Positions 9,063 to 17,792 of a stretch of 64,000 nucleotides of DNA are shown in pieces. The position numbers and the translations under genes are program-made. Positions within the stretch are counted from its first letter, which is position 1, and each line of letters begins with the position of its first letter. The stretch covers positions 3,162,001 through 3,226,000 of the forward strand of contig NZ_BLAV01000001.1 of assembly GCF_009617875.1 (NCBI RefSeq). Direction: 5' to 3'. The notes below the pieces were generated by a model. It was given only the letters and a program-made list of their open reading frames with translations. It searched no databases and was not told where the DNA came from. The stretch is from Prolixibacter sp. NT017. Lineage in GTDB: Bacteria > Bacteroidota > Bacteroidia > Bacteroidales > Prolixibacteraceae.

Positions 9063-9083
9063 TTCAAGTTCGAATATTTTTAT

Positions 9084-9596
9084 TTACTGAATTCCCAGTT
9101 TTTTCTTCACCAAAGGAAGAATATCCTCTGATTGAGCGGAATGGTAAAGAATGCTGTTGACATCAAATACATAAATCAACCCTTCTTCCTTAGCCACTGC
9201 ATCAACGGCTGCACGAGCTTTTTTGATGATCGGCTGAAGTTGTTCTTCACGCTTTTTCTGAAGATCCTGCTGAGCTACAGCCTGAAAGTTCTGGATGCGC
9301 TGCTGCAGATCTTGCAAATCGTTTTCTTTTGCACTACGAACAGCTTCTGATAGACTGTCGCGCTGAGCAATGTAGGCCTGTACTTTTGTCTGGTACTCCT
9401 TCTGCATATTCGTCAGCTGACTTTCCAATTCATTAGCATGCTTCTGCATCGCTTTCTGAGCGGCATCACGCTCCGGCATCACCTGCAGCAACTGCTGAAA
9501 ATCGATGTGCCCGAACTTGTATGTCTGTGCTTGTGCTGAAATGCTTCCGGCAAAAAGGGCAACAAAAAGTAACGTTACCTTTAAAATGTTTCTCAT
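9084..9596 (-). CDS. OmpH/Skp-family periplasmic chaperone, second copy
   Basis: Skp-like outer-membrane protein chaperone of about 170 aa. Starting at the second Met (9596) gives a clean signal peptide, MRNILKVTLLFVALFAGSISAQAQ in outline (cleavage after AQA). The ATG at 9626 would put ten polar residues before it. The mature part is a KFGHIDFQQLLQ beta strand, a long coiled coil rich in Gln, Glu and Lys (about residues 45-125), and the closing strand region near GLIYVFDVNS. It lies just after a paralogue and bamA. This is the usual Bacteroidota arrangement, in which nascent beta-barrel proteins are held for the BAM complex. Confidence 0.88.
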   Translation of the reverse strand: MRNILKVTLLFVALFAGSISAQAQTYKFGHIDFQQLLQVMPERDAAQKAMQKHANELESQLTNMQKEYQTKVQAYIAQRDSLSEAVRSAKENDLQDLQQRIQNFQAVAQQDLQKKREEQLQPIIKKARAAVDAVAKEEGLIYVFDVNSILYHSAQSEDILPLVKKKLGIQ

Positions 9597-9637
9597 ACTT
9601 GACTGATTTAACAAATTATTTCGCATAGATATAGATA

Positions 9638-10153
9638 TTAATTCTTATATCCAAGTTTCTGCAGCACCTGATCACTTAAATCGTATTTGGGGTTGGTATA
9701 GAGCATACTCATACCCGCCGAGCGATCGAAGATCACAGCGTAACTGTCTTGTTCCGCAATCTCCTGAATTGCATTGTAAATGTCGTCTTGAATAGGTTTA
9801 ATCAGCGATTCGCGTTTTTTATACAAATCTCCCTGAGGACCAAAATACTGCCGTTGCAGTTTTTTATATTCTTTCTCTTTCGAAACAATAACATCCTCGC
9901 GCCGGCGCCTCATATCGTCGGACAACAACACCGACTCAGCCTGGAAATCCTTGTACATCTGATCCAACTCAGCGTGAAGTGTTTCCAGCTCTTTCTGATA
10001 TTGCTTCGAAATTTTATCCAGCTGATCCTGAGCTGCATGATAAGCCGGAATATTATCAAGAATATATTCAGTATCGACATAAGCATATTTTTGAGCATAC
10101 GAATAGCCCACCATGCTTAGTATCAGCGTAAAAAGGAGAACAATCTTTTTCAT
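9638..10153 (-). CDS. OmpH/Skp-family periplasmic chaperone, first copy
   Basis: A 171-aa Skp/OmpH homologue with a signal peptide (MKKIVLLFTLILSMVGYSYAQ) followed by KYAYVDTEYILDNIP, the family's first strand. A long helical hairpin spans about residues 40-120, and YAVIFDRSAG matches the closing strand. It is 60 nt downstream of bamA and directly upstream of a second copy. The two copies differ clearly in sequence, so this is an old duplication. Role: periplasmic holdase for outer-membrane proteins. Confidence 0.9.
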   Translation of the reverse strand: MKKIVLLFTLILSMVGYSYAQKYAYVDTEYILDNIPAYHAAQDQLDKISKQYQKELETLHAELDQMYKDFQAESVLLSDDMRRRREDVIVSKEKEYKKLQRQYFGPQGDLYKKRESLIKPIQDDIYNAIQEIAEQDSYAVIFDRSAGMSMLYTNPKYDLSDQVLQKLGYKN

Positions 10154-10213
10154 AATTCGTGTTTTGAATGAAGTTTCTCAATCAAAAGCAAAAACCAGAC
10201 CAACTTTCACAGC

Positions 10214-12790
10214 TTAGAATTGCTGGCCAATAATAAAGTGGAACTGACTTCCGTTCGCGTTCGCCTTGTATGCCTGATCAAACCCATACCCCCAGTCAAA
10301 TCCCATCAAACCAAACATAGGCAGGAAGATACGGACTCCAAGACCAGCCGAACGGCGAATATCAAATGGGTTATAGTCTGAGAAATCATGCCAGGCGTTA
10401 CCACCTTCGGCGAAAGCTAAACCATATATTGTTGCCGACTGACTTAACGTGATCGGGTAGTGAAGTTCCACAGTAAATTTCTCGTACAGGTTACCTCCGT
10501 TGCTCGGTGTCAACGAGTTATTTTCATAACCTCTCAGCCCGACAATGTCACTACCGTACATACTGTATCCGGACATTCCATCACCACCAACCCGGAATTG
10601 CTCAAACGGCGATCGTCGATTCTTGTCATAGTACCCGAGGAAACCGGCTTCGAACTTCGTTCGTAAGATCAGCTTCTCATCACGGGACACCGGAGTATAC
10701 ACATCTCCTTTGAATTTCCACTTGTGATATTCGATCCATTTGTATCGCTGAGAATCGGGTAAATTCGGGTCAGCGTAATTCACCCCGTCAAAAGCCGAAT
10801 ATGGCGGAGTTAACTGAAGTGACAGCGAGAAGTTGGATCCGTGTCGTGTATACAGCGGGTTATCAGTCGAGTTACGTCCCAGAACTGTCTTGAAACTAAG
10901 GTTATGCGAGACTCCGTTGCGGAACAGATAGTAACTCCAGTTTTGTAGATCGTACAACTGGTACGAGACTTCGTTGTAAAGAGTGAAGTAATCGTCGGGC
11001 CAACTCAGGCGACGTCCCAAACCAACCGATGCTCCGAATACCGACATCTGTTCAGTAATCTGGTAATCATACATGTTTGAGTATCCACCATAGCTTCCGT
11101 AACCTCCACCATAGTAACTGGATCCGTAGCTTCCGTAACTATATGGATTGTAACCTCCGTAGTAGTAATCTGAGTTACCGCTGGTTTGCTTCGAGTAGTA
11201 TACTGACAACGTAAATGAGTTCGGTTTCTTTCCTCCCAACCAAGGTTCAACAAATGAGAAACTGTATGATTGATAATAGGAACCGTTGGTCTGTGCACGA
11301 AGACTCAATGTCTGACCGTCACCGGTAGGCAGCGGACGCCATGCTTTTCCGTTGAAAATATTCCGAACGGAGAAGTTGGTAAATTTCAAACCAACCGTTC
11401 CCACAAACATGCCGGCTCCCCAACCACCGGAAAGTTCAATCTGGTCGTTGGCGCGTTCTTCCAGATGATAGTTAATATCTACTGTTCCATCTTCCGGATG
11501 CGGAATCACCTGCGGATTAATTGTTTCCGGGTTGAAGTGCCCCAACTGAGCCAATTCCCTTACCGAACGAATAATATTTTCTTTGCTGAACAGCTGTCCC
11601 GGACGCGTACGCAACTCACGACGGGCAACATGTTCGTGTGTTTTGGTGTTTCCGGAAATAATGATCCGGTTGATCGTCGCCTGCTGTCCTTCGTAAATAC
11701 GCATCTCATAATCAATAGAATCATTTTCTACTTTAGTTTCCACCGGATTAATATTGAAGAACAGGTAACCGTGGTTTAGGTACACGTTACTAACAGCATC
11801 GTCATCTTCACGCAGACGCTTGTCAAGTAACTTCTGGTCGAACACATCGCCTTTCTTGATTCCAAGAACGTGACTCAGATACTCCGATGTGTAAACTGTA
11901 TTACCTACCCATTTTATATTACGGAAGTAATACCGGTCACCTTCTGAAATCCAGATTTTGATGCTAACGGTATTGTCACCATTATTATATACCGAATCGG
12001 CCGTGATCATCGCATCACGATATCCCTCTTCGTTATATTTCTTAATGATATTCTGCTTATCCTCTTCATACTTGTCTTCCAGGAATTTTTTGGAACGGAA
12101 AAAGTGTTTCAGGCCTTTGTCCTTGGTCTTTTTCATCGCATGCTCCAACTGTCCTTCAGATAATGCCTTGTTTCCGTAAAAGGAAATTTTCTGAATCTTC
12201 ACTTTTTCCTTCTTGTCAACATTAACGTCCAGAATGACATGATTTTCCTTGGAAGGATCATCCCGCTGAACAACGTTCACATCGGTATTGAAAAAACCTT
12301 TGCCGTGATAATAATTCAGAATCTGTCGCTGTGCGTTGTTAATCAGATTATCGGTTACCTGACCGCCAATAATTAACAATACCTTCTTCTCAATCTCGTC
12401 TTTCTCGCCCTTGGAGACTCCGTTGTAATTTACTTTGGAGAGCCGGGGTCGTTCCTGAAGATAAATGTCGAGCCAGATTTTATTACCGACGATCTTGGTC
12501 GCGGTAATTTTCACGTCGGAGAATAATCCCTGACGCCAGTATTTTTTGATGGCTGCAGTAATTTGATCACCGGGGATGGAAACTTCGTCTCCAACCTGCA
12601 GTCCCGAAAGTTTCTTAAGTACTTCTTTATCCAGGAACCGAATTCCACTAATTTCGATCCCACCAATGGTGTACATTTTCTGGCTATCGTAATAAATGGA
12701 AAAATTGGTACTGTCGGCTACCACCTGGGCAAAAACACCTGCACTGCTGCTAAAAATTAAAAGAAAAAAGAGTATCAGTTTTTTGTACAT
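10214..12790 (-). CDS. bamA: Outer membrane protein assembly factor BamA
   Basis: An 858-aa Omp85 protein counted from the ATG at 12788-12790, which follows the uppS stop by one nucleotide. Longer in-frame starts overlap uppS and would bury the signal peptide (MYKKLILFFLLIFSSSAGVFAQ). Five POTRA-like segments fill about residues 40-430. The 16-strand barrel follows, with the hallmark F[RK]VGGDGMSGY region and GLRGYE (the RGY of VRGF/Y). The C-terminus ends in an aromatic (IGQQF). An insertion of Gly/Tyr/Ser repeats (about YYGGYNPYSYGSYG) lies in one barrel loop and is probably surface-exposed. BamA inserts beta-barrel proteins into the outer membrane and is essential. Confidence 0.95.
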   Translation of the reverse strand: MYKKLILFFLLIFSSSAGVFAQVVADSTNFSIYYDSQKMYTIGGIEISGIRFLDKEVLKKLSGLQVGDEVSIPGDQITAAIKKYWRQGLFSDVKITATKIVGNKIWLDIYLQERPRLSKVNYNGVSKGEKDEIEKKVLLIIGGQVTDNLINNAQRQILNYYHGKGFFNTDVNVVQRDDPSKENHVILDVNVDKKEKVKIQKISFYGNKALSEGQLEHAMKKTKDKGLKHFFRSKKFLEDKYEEDKQNIIKKYNEEGYRDAMITADSVYNNGDNTVSIKIWISEGDRYYFRNIKWVGNTVYTSEYLSHVLGIKKGDVFDQKLLDKRLREDDDAVSNVYLNHGYLFFNINPVETKVENDSIDYEMRIYEGQQATINRIIISGNTKTHEHVARRELRTRPGQLFSKENIIRSVRELAQLGHFNPETINPQVIPHPEDGTVDINYHLEERANDQIELSGGWGAGMFVGTVGLKFTNFSVRNIFNGKAWRPLPTGDGQTLSLRAQTNGSYYQSYSFSFVEPWLGGKKPNSFTLSVYYSKQTSGNSDYYYGGYNPYSYGSYGSSYYGGGYGSYGGYSNMYDYQITEQMSVFGASVGLGRRLSWPDDYFTLYNEVSYQLYDLQNWSYYLFRNGVSHNLSFKTVLGRNSTDNPLYTRHGSNFSLSLQLTPPYSAFDGVNYADPNLPDSQRYKWIEYHKWKFKGDVYTPVSRDEKLILRTKFEAGFLGYYDKNRRSPFEQFRVGGDGMSGYSMYGSDIVGLRGYENNSLTPSNGGNLYEKFTVELHYPITLSQSATIYGLAFAEGGNAWHDFSDYNPFDIRRSAGLGVRIFLPMFGLMGFDWGYGFDQAYKANANGSQFHFIIGQQF

Positions 12791-12791
12791 G

Positions 12792-13532
12792 TCAGATTCT
12801 GATTTGTTCACTTGTTTTACCAAACCTTCTCTCTCGCTGCTGGAAATCGGCAATGGCTTCAAATAAGTCATCTTTTCTAAAATCGGGCCATAATTTTGTG
12901 GTGAAATAAAATTCCGTGTAAGCTATCTGCCAAAGCAGGAAATTACTTACCCGGTATTCTCCGCTGGTTCGAATCAACAATTCCGGATCTGGTATCCCCT
13001 TTGTCGAGAGATAATTATCGAAAAGGTTTTCATCAATCTGAGAGGTTTTTATTTTTCCGCTGCAGGAATCTTCTACCAAACAACGCACGGCATTCAAAAT
13101 TTCCCATCGGCCTGAATAACTGAGGGCCAATACGAGCTTCAATCCGGTGTTCTCTGATGTCAGAACCATTGCTTCCTGCAACTTGATACGGGCGTTTTCA
13201 GGCAGGCTATCCGTATCTCCAATTGTCATCAGTTTTACATTATTCTTGTTTAGATTCTCCGCTTCACTGGTAATTGCATGAACCAGGAGCGACATCAAAG
13301 CCTCTACCTCCTCTTTCGGACGACTCCAGTTTTCGGTAGAAAATGCGTAAAGTGTCAGGTACTTCAACCCGGCCTCTCCGGCACCTTCAACCGTCGAACG
13401 TACTGCTTCAACTCCTTGCTCATGCCCAAAGATCCGCTCGTTCCCGTGTTGTCGCGCCCATCTTCCGTTACCATCCATAATTATGGCAACGTGATTTGGC
13501 ATGTGCTCCTTGTTCAATTTATTAATTCCCAT
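12792..13532 (-). CDS. uppS: Isoprenyl transferase (undecaprenyl diphosphate synthase)
   Basis: A cis-prenyltransferase of 246 aa, counted from the ATG at 13532. An upstream ATG at 13562 would overlap the previous gene by 19 nt. The motif HVAIIMDGNGRWAR with catalytic D20, the FSTENWSRP motif and the C-terminal DPELLIRTSGEYRVSNFLLWQ are all present. It makes C55-PP, the lipid carrier for peptidoglycan and O-polysaccharide. The stop codon is one nucleotide before the bamA ATG, so the two are coupled. The order DUF6089 barrel, uppS, bamA, skp, skp recurs in Bacteroidota. Confidence 0.95.
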   Translation of the reverse strand: MGINKLNKEHMPNHVAIIMDGNGRWARQHGNERIFGHEQGVEAVRSTVEGAGEAGLKYLTLYAFSTENWSRPKEEVEALMSLLVHAITSEAENLNKNNVKLMTIGDTDSLPENARIKLQEAMVLTSENTGLKLVLALSYSGRWEILNAVRCLVEDSCSGKIKTSQIDENLFDNYLSTKGIPDPELLIRTSGEYRVSNFLLWQIAYTEFYFTTKLWPDFRKDDLFEAIADFQQRERRFGKTSEQIRI

Positions 13533-13543
13533 TTTCTTATTCA

Positions 13544-14437
13544 CTAGTCGTATACCGGACAATTCTTTTTACCGTCCCACAACAAGATGATGAAGGACAC
13601 GGTAAACGTTGACAACCAGTCGTTATTATGCACGGTACTGGACGAAAACTTGTCGGCGTAACCGGCGTACATCTGCCGGTTTCCCGTAGGATCTGTCGGA
13701 TCCGGTACCTGTGATGTGTCGAAGTAATGGAACCGAATCGGATCATCCAGATTATCGATATTGTCCGTAAAGGTTTTCCGAACCATCGCTTCTACATTGA
13801 TGGCAAAAATATCGGAAATATTCCACTTTATACCCATCCCAACCGGAATAACCGGAGAAAAAGCATCTAACCCATTGGTAGTGTGACCATTTTCGTCGAC
13901 ATATGCATTGTAATATAAATTGCCATTCTGAGGAATTCTTGGCTGCTGATTCAGGATTAAAGTCCCGCTACCATTTGCGCGCGTGTACATTGCGCCAATT
14001 CCTGCAGAAATATACGGCGTAAAGGAAGCATTTTTATTGCCCAACTCATAATCCTTAAAATTGAACTCAAAAATCCCTTCGAGCATCTGGATGGAGCGAT
14101 GAAATGAATAATACTGCGACAAATCGCGCGGGTAATGATATACCAATGAATTGGGAAACGTGAATCCCATTCCAGGTTGCGAAAGATACACATCGTTGTA
14201 TATGCCTTTCACATTCAACGAGGCAATCATCAACTGTGCCTTTACCGCCATTCGCTTGTTCATATTCCAGCGCGCAAACACGCCAAAAGCCGGTGAAAGC
14301 GACTTCATGTAATCAACCTGCTGAACATCTCCCCAGTAAAAAGCTAACCCGGTCGTCAAACCAAGATCCGCAGTTTTCTGAGCCTGAACCTTCATACCGG
14401 CCAGGAAAATTGCCATAATGATTAGCAGTTTCTTCAT
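13544..14437 (-). CDS. DUF6089-family outer-membrane beta-barrel protein (PorG-like)
   Basis: A 297-aa predicted outer-membrane barrel, counted from the ATG at 14437, which gives the signal peptide MKKLLIIMAIFLAGMKVQAQ. A start at 14515 would add 26 residues that do not look like a leader. The opening ADLGLTTGLAFYWGDVQQV and alternating amphipathic strands fit the DUF6089 family. The family includes PorG of Porphyromonas, linked to type IX secretion. The family match is from recognition, and the function here is inference. It stands 11 nt before uppS. Confidence 0.72.
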   Translation of the reverse strand: MKKLLIIMAIFLAGMKVQAQKTADLGLTTGLAFYWGDVQQVDYMKSLSPAFGVFARWNMNKRMAVKAQLMIASLNVKGIYNDVYLSQPGMGFTFPNSLVYHYPRDLSQYYSFHRSIQMLEGIFEFNFKDYELGNKNASFTPYISAGIGAMYTRANGSGTLILNQQPRIPQNGNLYYNAYVDENGHTTNGLDAFSPVIPVGMGIKWNISDIFAINVEAMVRKTFTDNIDNLDDPIRFHYFDTSQVPDPTDPTGNRQMYAGYADKFSSSTVHNNDWLSTFTVSFIILLWDGKKNCPVYD

Positions 14438-14614
14438 CCAGTTCAAATTATTGAGCCAAAATTTTGAAACCGTTTGATAGAATATATCAGTCCAAAATTC
14501 ATCTGTCCGACTCAAGGTTTACAAATGTAATAGATTCGCAGAATTTTCCTTCCGCTCTTACCATAATAAACCGATAAAAGCGTGAAAAATTGCGTATTTA
14601 ACCGGATAAAGAAT

Positions 14615-15493
14615 TCAGTTACGTCGATCGACACCCCACATCAATTTGGTGCGCAACGTTCCGTAAAAACTGTGGTTGAAAAGTTTGAGGACTTTGATGC
14701 CAAAATCCGCTTTGCGTAAACGGATTTCTGTTCCCGATTCACAAACTGCTGAACGGGAATCGAGCGTCGTCATAAAGCGACCACCTCTTCCCTCAACTGT
14801 CAAAATAATTTGCTGATAATCGGGAATAACCACCGGCCGTATATTCAGGTTATGTGGCGCAATGGGACTGATAATAAAATTCGACGCAACCGGGGGTATC
14901 ACCGGACCTCCCACACTTAGTGAGTAAGCCGTGGAACCGGTTGGCGTTGATACAATCAATCCGTCAGCCCAATACGAATTCAGGAACTCATCCCCCACTT
15001 GGGTATGAACAGTTATCATTTGCGAAGTATCCCTCTTATGCACCGTAAATTCATTCAGTGCATACGGAAAATCGGCTAATGTGCCATTATCGTCTTCCAG
15101 CTGTATCAATGAACGCGTTTGCAGACGATAGCGTCCTGCGAACAGATCCTCGAGGGCATACTCCAGTTCCTCCTGGGCAATGTCGGCTAAAAATCCCAGC
15201 CTTCCACTGTTGATCCCGACCATCGGAATTCCCGAGTCACGAACAAACGAAACACCCTCCAGAAAAGTTCCGTCTCCGCCAATGCTGAAAAAGAAATCCA
15301 CATCTTTCAGCTCTTCCGGCGTTGAGAAACTTCCCGCAACAGCCGGATCGCATTTCACCTCTTTACAGAGATAGGCAGCGAAGGGCTGATACATCACCAC
15401 ATCTACATGATGTAGATGCAGAATGTCGAACAAACGTTTCAGACTATCGTAAAAAACCGGATTAATTGTTCTACCGAATATGGCTATTCTCAT
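14615..15493 (-). CDS. nadK: NAD kinase
   Basis: A 292-aa ATP-NAD kinase that makes NADP. The GGDGT motif (residues 72-76) with FLEG, the NxGxLGFL motif (INSGRLGFLADI), and GSTAYSLSVGGPVI, which forms the nucleotide-binding face, are all present. The gene follows a CBS-domain gene by 15 nt on the same strand, so the two probably form an operon. 177 nt separate it from the DUF6089 gene downstream, enough for a separate promoter. Confidence 0.95.
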   Translation of the reverse strand: MRIAIFGRTINPVFYDSLKRLFDILHLHHVDVVMYQPFAAYLCKEVKCDPAVAGSFSTPEELKDVDFFFSIGGDGTFLEGVSFVRDSGIPMVGINSGRLGFLADIAQEELEYALEDLFAGRYRLQTRSLIQLEDDNGTLADFPYALNEFTVHKRDTSQMITVHTQVGDEFLNSYWADGLIVSTPTGSTAYSLSVGGPVIPPVASNFIISPIAPHNLNIRPVVIPDYQQIILTVEGRGGRFMTTLDSRSAVCESGTEIRLRKADFGIKVLKLFNHSFYGTLRTKLMWGVDRRN

Positions 15494-15508
15494 GAATTGC
15501 AGGCATTT

Positions 15509-16177
15509 TCAAGTATTCAGATATCGCATAAACTGATCGAACCGATCATCATACAAATTATTTATGCGTGAATCGTCCATGTATGTGGCCTTGATGTTGT
15601 AATCGTACCGAGTGAATGTCTGTATGACACCCGACAAATCCATTTTGTTCAATTTGATGGTCACATCCAACTCCTTGCTCGATTCGGACGGACGGCTTAT
15701 ATAGAAACTAAGTATCTTGGCATCATTGCTTTCCACAATCTGAGCGATTTGCGAAAGTGAATAATCGGTTTTGCACAACTCCAACACTATGATTCCGCCG
15801 GGCTCGTTGACAGCTACCAGATCCGCCAGCTTCCGGTTAGCTTCTCTTTGCGAAATCGCTCCCATGTAGGAGTGATCCATGTCCAGGACCGGAACAACGG
15901 TTACGCCACATTGCGACGCAATACCCACCACCTCGAAAACATGCTGATTGCGGTGCACATGCGGCTGTGGAAAATTGATACCATATTGCTCAATCTGCTC
16001 CTCAAAATTGTCGGCATTATAAATGTCCTGATCGGAAATAATACCAAAATATTCCACACCATTCACTACCGGAAGATGGTTCACATGAAACACCTCCATT
16101 AAATTCAGAGCTTTAAGTCCTGTTTCTTCAAGACTTACCGTTGGAATGCTATCGGATATGAGTTCGCTGGCCGTCAC
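15509..16177 (-). CDS. Tandem CBS-domain protein
   Basis: A 222-aa soluble protein that starts with GTG (16175-16177). No in-frame ATG precedes it. Residues about 1-55 (ELISDSIPTVSLEETGLKALNLMEVFHVNHLPVV) and 60-125 form a CBS pair. The C-terminal part (about 130-222) looks like an ACT/BON-like alpha/beta fold (GGIIVLELCKTDYSLSQIAQIVESNDAKILSF in outline). CBS pairs usually sense adenine nucleotides. It is directly upstream of nadK and divergent from pdxJ, a neighbourhood I recall as common in Bacteroidota, so a regulatory tie to NAD(P) or nucleotide state is possible but unproven. Confidence 0.8.
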   Translation of the reverse strand: MTASELISDSIPTVSLEETGLKALNLMEVFHVNHLPVVNGVEYFGIISDQDIYNADNFEEQIEQYGINFPQPHVHRNQHVFEVVGIASQCGVTVVPVLDMDHSYMGAISQREANRKLADLVAVNEPGGIIVLELCKTDYSLSQIAQIVESNDAKILSFYISRPSESSKELDVTIKLNKMDLSGVIQTFTRYDYNIKATYMDDSRINNLYDDRFDQFMRYLNT

Positions 16178-16248
16178 AATATGATATATTTATTTATTCA
16201 TTTGCAATCTAAATTGTAAATTGCGCATTCAATCAATATTTGTAAAAG

Positions 16249-16962
16249 ATGACACGCTTAAGTGTAAATATAAATAAAATAGCAACACTACGAAATTCGC
16301 GGGGAGGCAATATTCCTAACGTTTTGGAGGCTGCCATGAACTGTGAAAAATTTGGCGCCGAAGGAATTACCGTCCATCCTCGGCCGGATGAACGTCATAT
16401 CCGCTACAGCGATGTGAGGGAGCTTCGTCCGCTGATTACCACCGAATTCAACATCGAAGGATATCCTTCCAAAAAATTCATGGATTTGGTGTTGGAAGTA
16501 AAACCTCACCAGGTAACACTGGTGCCCGACGCGCCGGATGCGGTAACTTCAAATGCCGGATGGAATACTCTCGACAACAAGGAATTTTTAACGGAAGTGG
16601 TCAGTGAATTTAAAAAGGCCGGCATTCGGACTTCGCTGTTTGTCGGAACCGAAGCCCGCTTCATTGAAGGTGCCGCAAAGGTTGGCGCCGATCGGGTTGA
16701 GTTATATACCGAACCTTATGCTACCGATTTTCCGGTTGCTCCCGAAAAAGCCATCGCGCCTTTCATTCATGCGGCTGAAGTGGCAATCGAATCAGAACTG
16801 GGACTTAACGCCGGTCACGATTTAAGTCTGGAGAATCTCCGTTTCTTCTATCAAAACATTCCCGGCCTGCTCGAAGTCTCCATCGGCCACGCCCTGATTT
16901 CTGAAGCCATTTATCTTGGTTTGGAACTAACAATTTTAAAATACAAAGAGTGCCTGAGGTAA
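16249..16962 (+). CDS. pdxJ: Pyridoxine 5'-phosphate synthase
   Basis: A 237-aa TIM-barrel enzyme of the DXP-dependent vitamin B6 pathway. It condenses 3-amino-2-oxopropyl phosphate with deoxyxylulose phosphate. Recognisable motifs are LSVNINKIATLRNSRGG at the N-terminus, GITVHPRPDERHIRYSDV, LVPD near the middle and ELNAGHDL-like GLNAGHDLSLENL near the end. The gene is divergent from the CBS-nadK pair, and the next gene starts 11 nt after its stop. Confidence 0.95.
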   Translation: MTRLSVNINKIATLRNSRGGNIPNVLEAAMNCEKFGAEGITVHPRPDERHIRYSDVRELRPLITTEFNIEGYPSKKFMDLVLEVKPHQVTLVPDAPDAVTSNAGWNTLDNKEFLTEVVSEFKKAGIRTSLFVGTEARFIEGAAKVGADRVELYTEPYATDFPVAPEKAIAPFIHAAEVAIESELGLNAGHDLSLENLRFFYQNIPGLLEVSIGHALISEAIYLGLELTILKYKECLR

Positions 16963-16973
16963 TTTATTAATTT

Positions 16974-17792
16974 ATGCGTGTTTCACTGAAGTATAAAAAA
17001 ATGGGCTCCGGCCCGAATATGGTTATTCTACATGGGCTTTACGGCTCGTCTGATAACTGGCTTACCATTGGAAAACATCTCTCAGAGTCCTATACGGTTT
17101 ATCTGCTGAATCTGCGCAATCATGGTGATTCGCCCAATGCAGATGTGCACACATTCGAAAGCATGAGTGAAGATGTGGCTGGCTTTTTTGAAGAACAAAA
17201 CCTAGATAAAGCCACCGTTTTGGGCCATAGCATGGGAGGTAAAGTCGCTATGCATTTCGCGGCTGACTATCCCGAAAAAGTGAGCTGTTTGATTATTGCT
17301 GATATTGCGCCGAAAGATTATACAGAACTCGACCGGACCAAATCGAATTTCCATATGCATCAAACCATTCTCGAATTACTCGACGAATTGGATTTGAGCC
17401 AGGTGGAAAGCCGCAAAGAGATTGACAAATATCTGGCAACCAAATTGGATGCGGTTGGATTACGACAGTTTTTACTGAAGAACATCAAACGCACAAAAGA
17501 TGGGCAGTTCAAATGGAGGTTGAATGTTCCGGTACTGAAAGAGTATCTGCCAAGAATCATCAGTGAAGTCAATGCGGAATGGTTTGAAGACCGGAAACCG
17601 ATTCTTCGCTACCCGGTAACGTTTATCCGCGGCTTGAAATCGAAGTACATCAACGACGAAGATATTCCCGGCATTCAGAATATTTACCCGGAAGCTCGGA
17701 TTATCGACATTCCCGATGCGGGCCACTGGCTGCATGCAGAACAGCCAAAACTGTTTTTGGAGGCTGTTCTATCGTGCGTAAAGGCGGGTTAA
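16974..17792 (+). CDS. Alpha/beta-hydrolase (YbfF-like esterase)
   Basis: A 272-aa alpha/beta-hydrolase. The nucleophile elbow GHSMGG carries S86, the oxyanion loop is HGLYGSSDNW, and the catalytic His is in DAGHWLHAEQP near the C-terminus. LNLRNHGDSP is typical of the YbfF/acyl-CoA-thioesterase-like group. It is 11 nt downstream of pdxJ and probably co-transcribed. Its last 24 nt overlap the 3' end of the convergent malQ gene. The substrate is unknown; a short-chain ester or thioester is likely. Confidence 0.85.
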   Translation: MRVSLKYKKMGSGPNMVILHGLYGSSDNWLTIGKHLSESYTVYLLNLRNHGDSPNADVHTFESMSEDVAGFFEEQNLDKATVLGHSMGGKVAMHFAADYPEKVSCLIIADIAPKDYTELDRTKSNFHMHQTILELLDELDLSQVESRKEIDKYLATKLDAVGLRQFLLKNIKRTKDGQFKWRLNVPVLKEYLPRIISEVNAEWFEDRKPILRYPVTFIRGLKSKYINDEDIPGIQNIYPEARIIDIPDAGHWLHAEQPKLFLEAVLSCVKAG

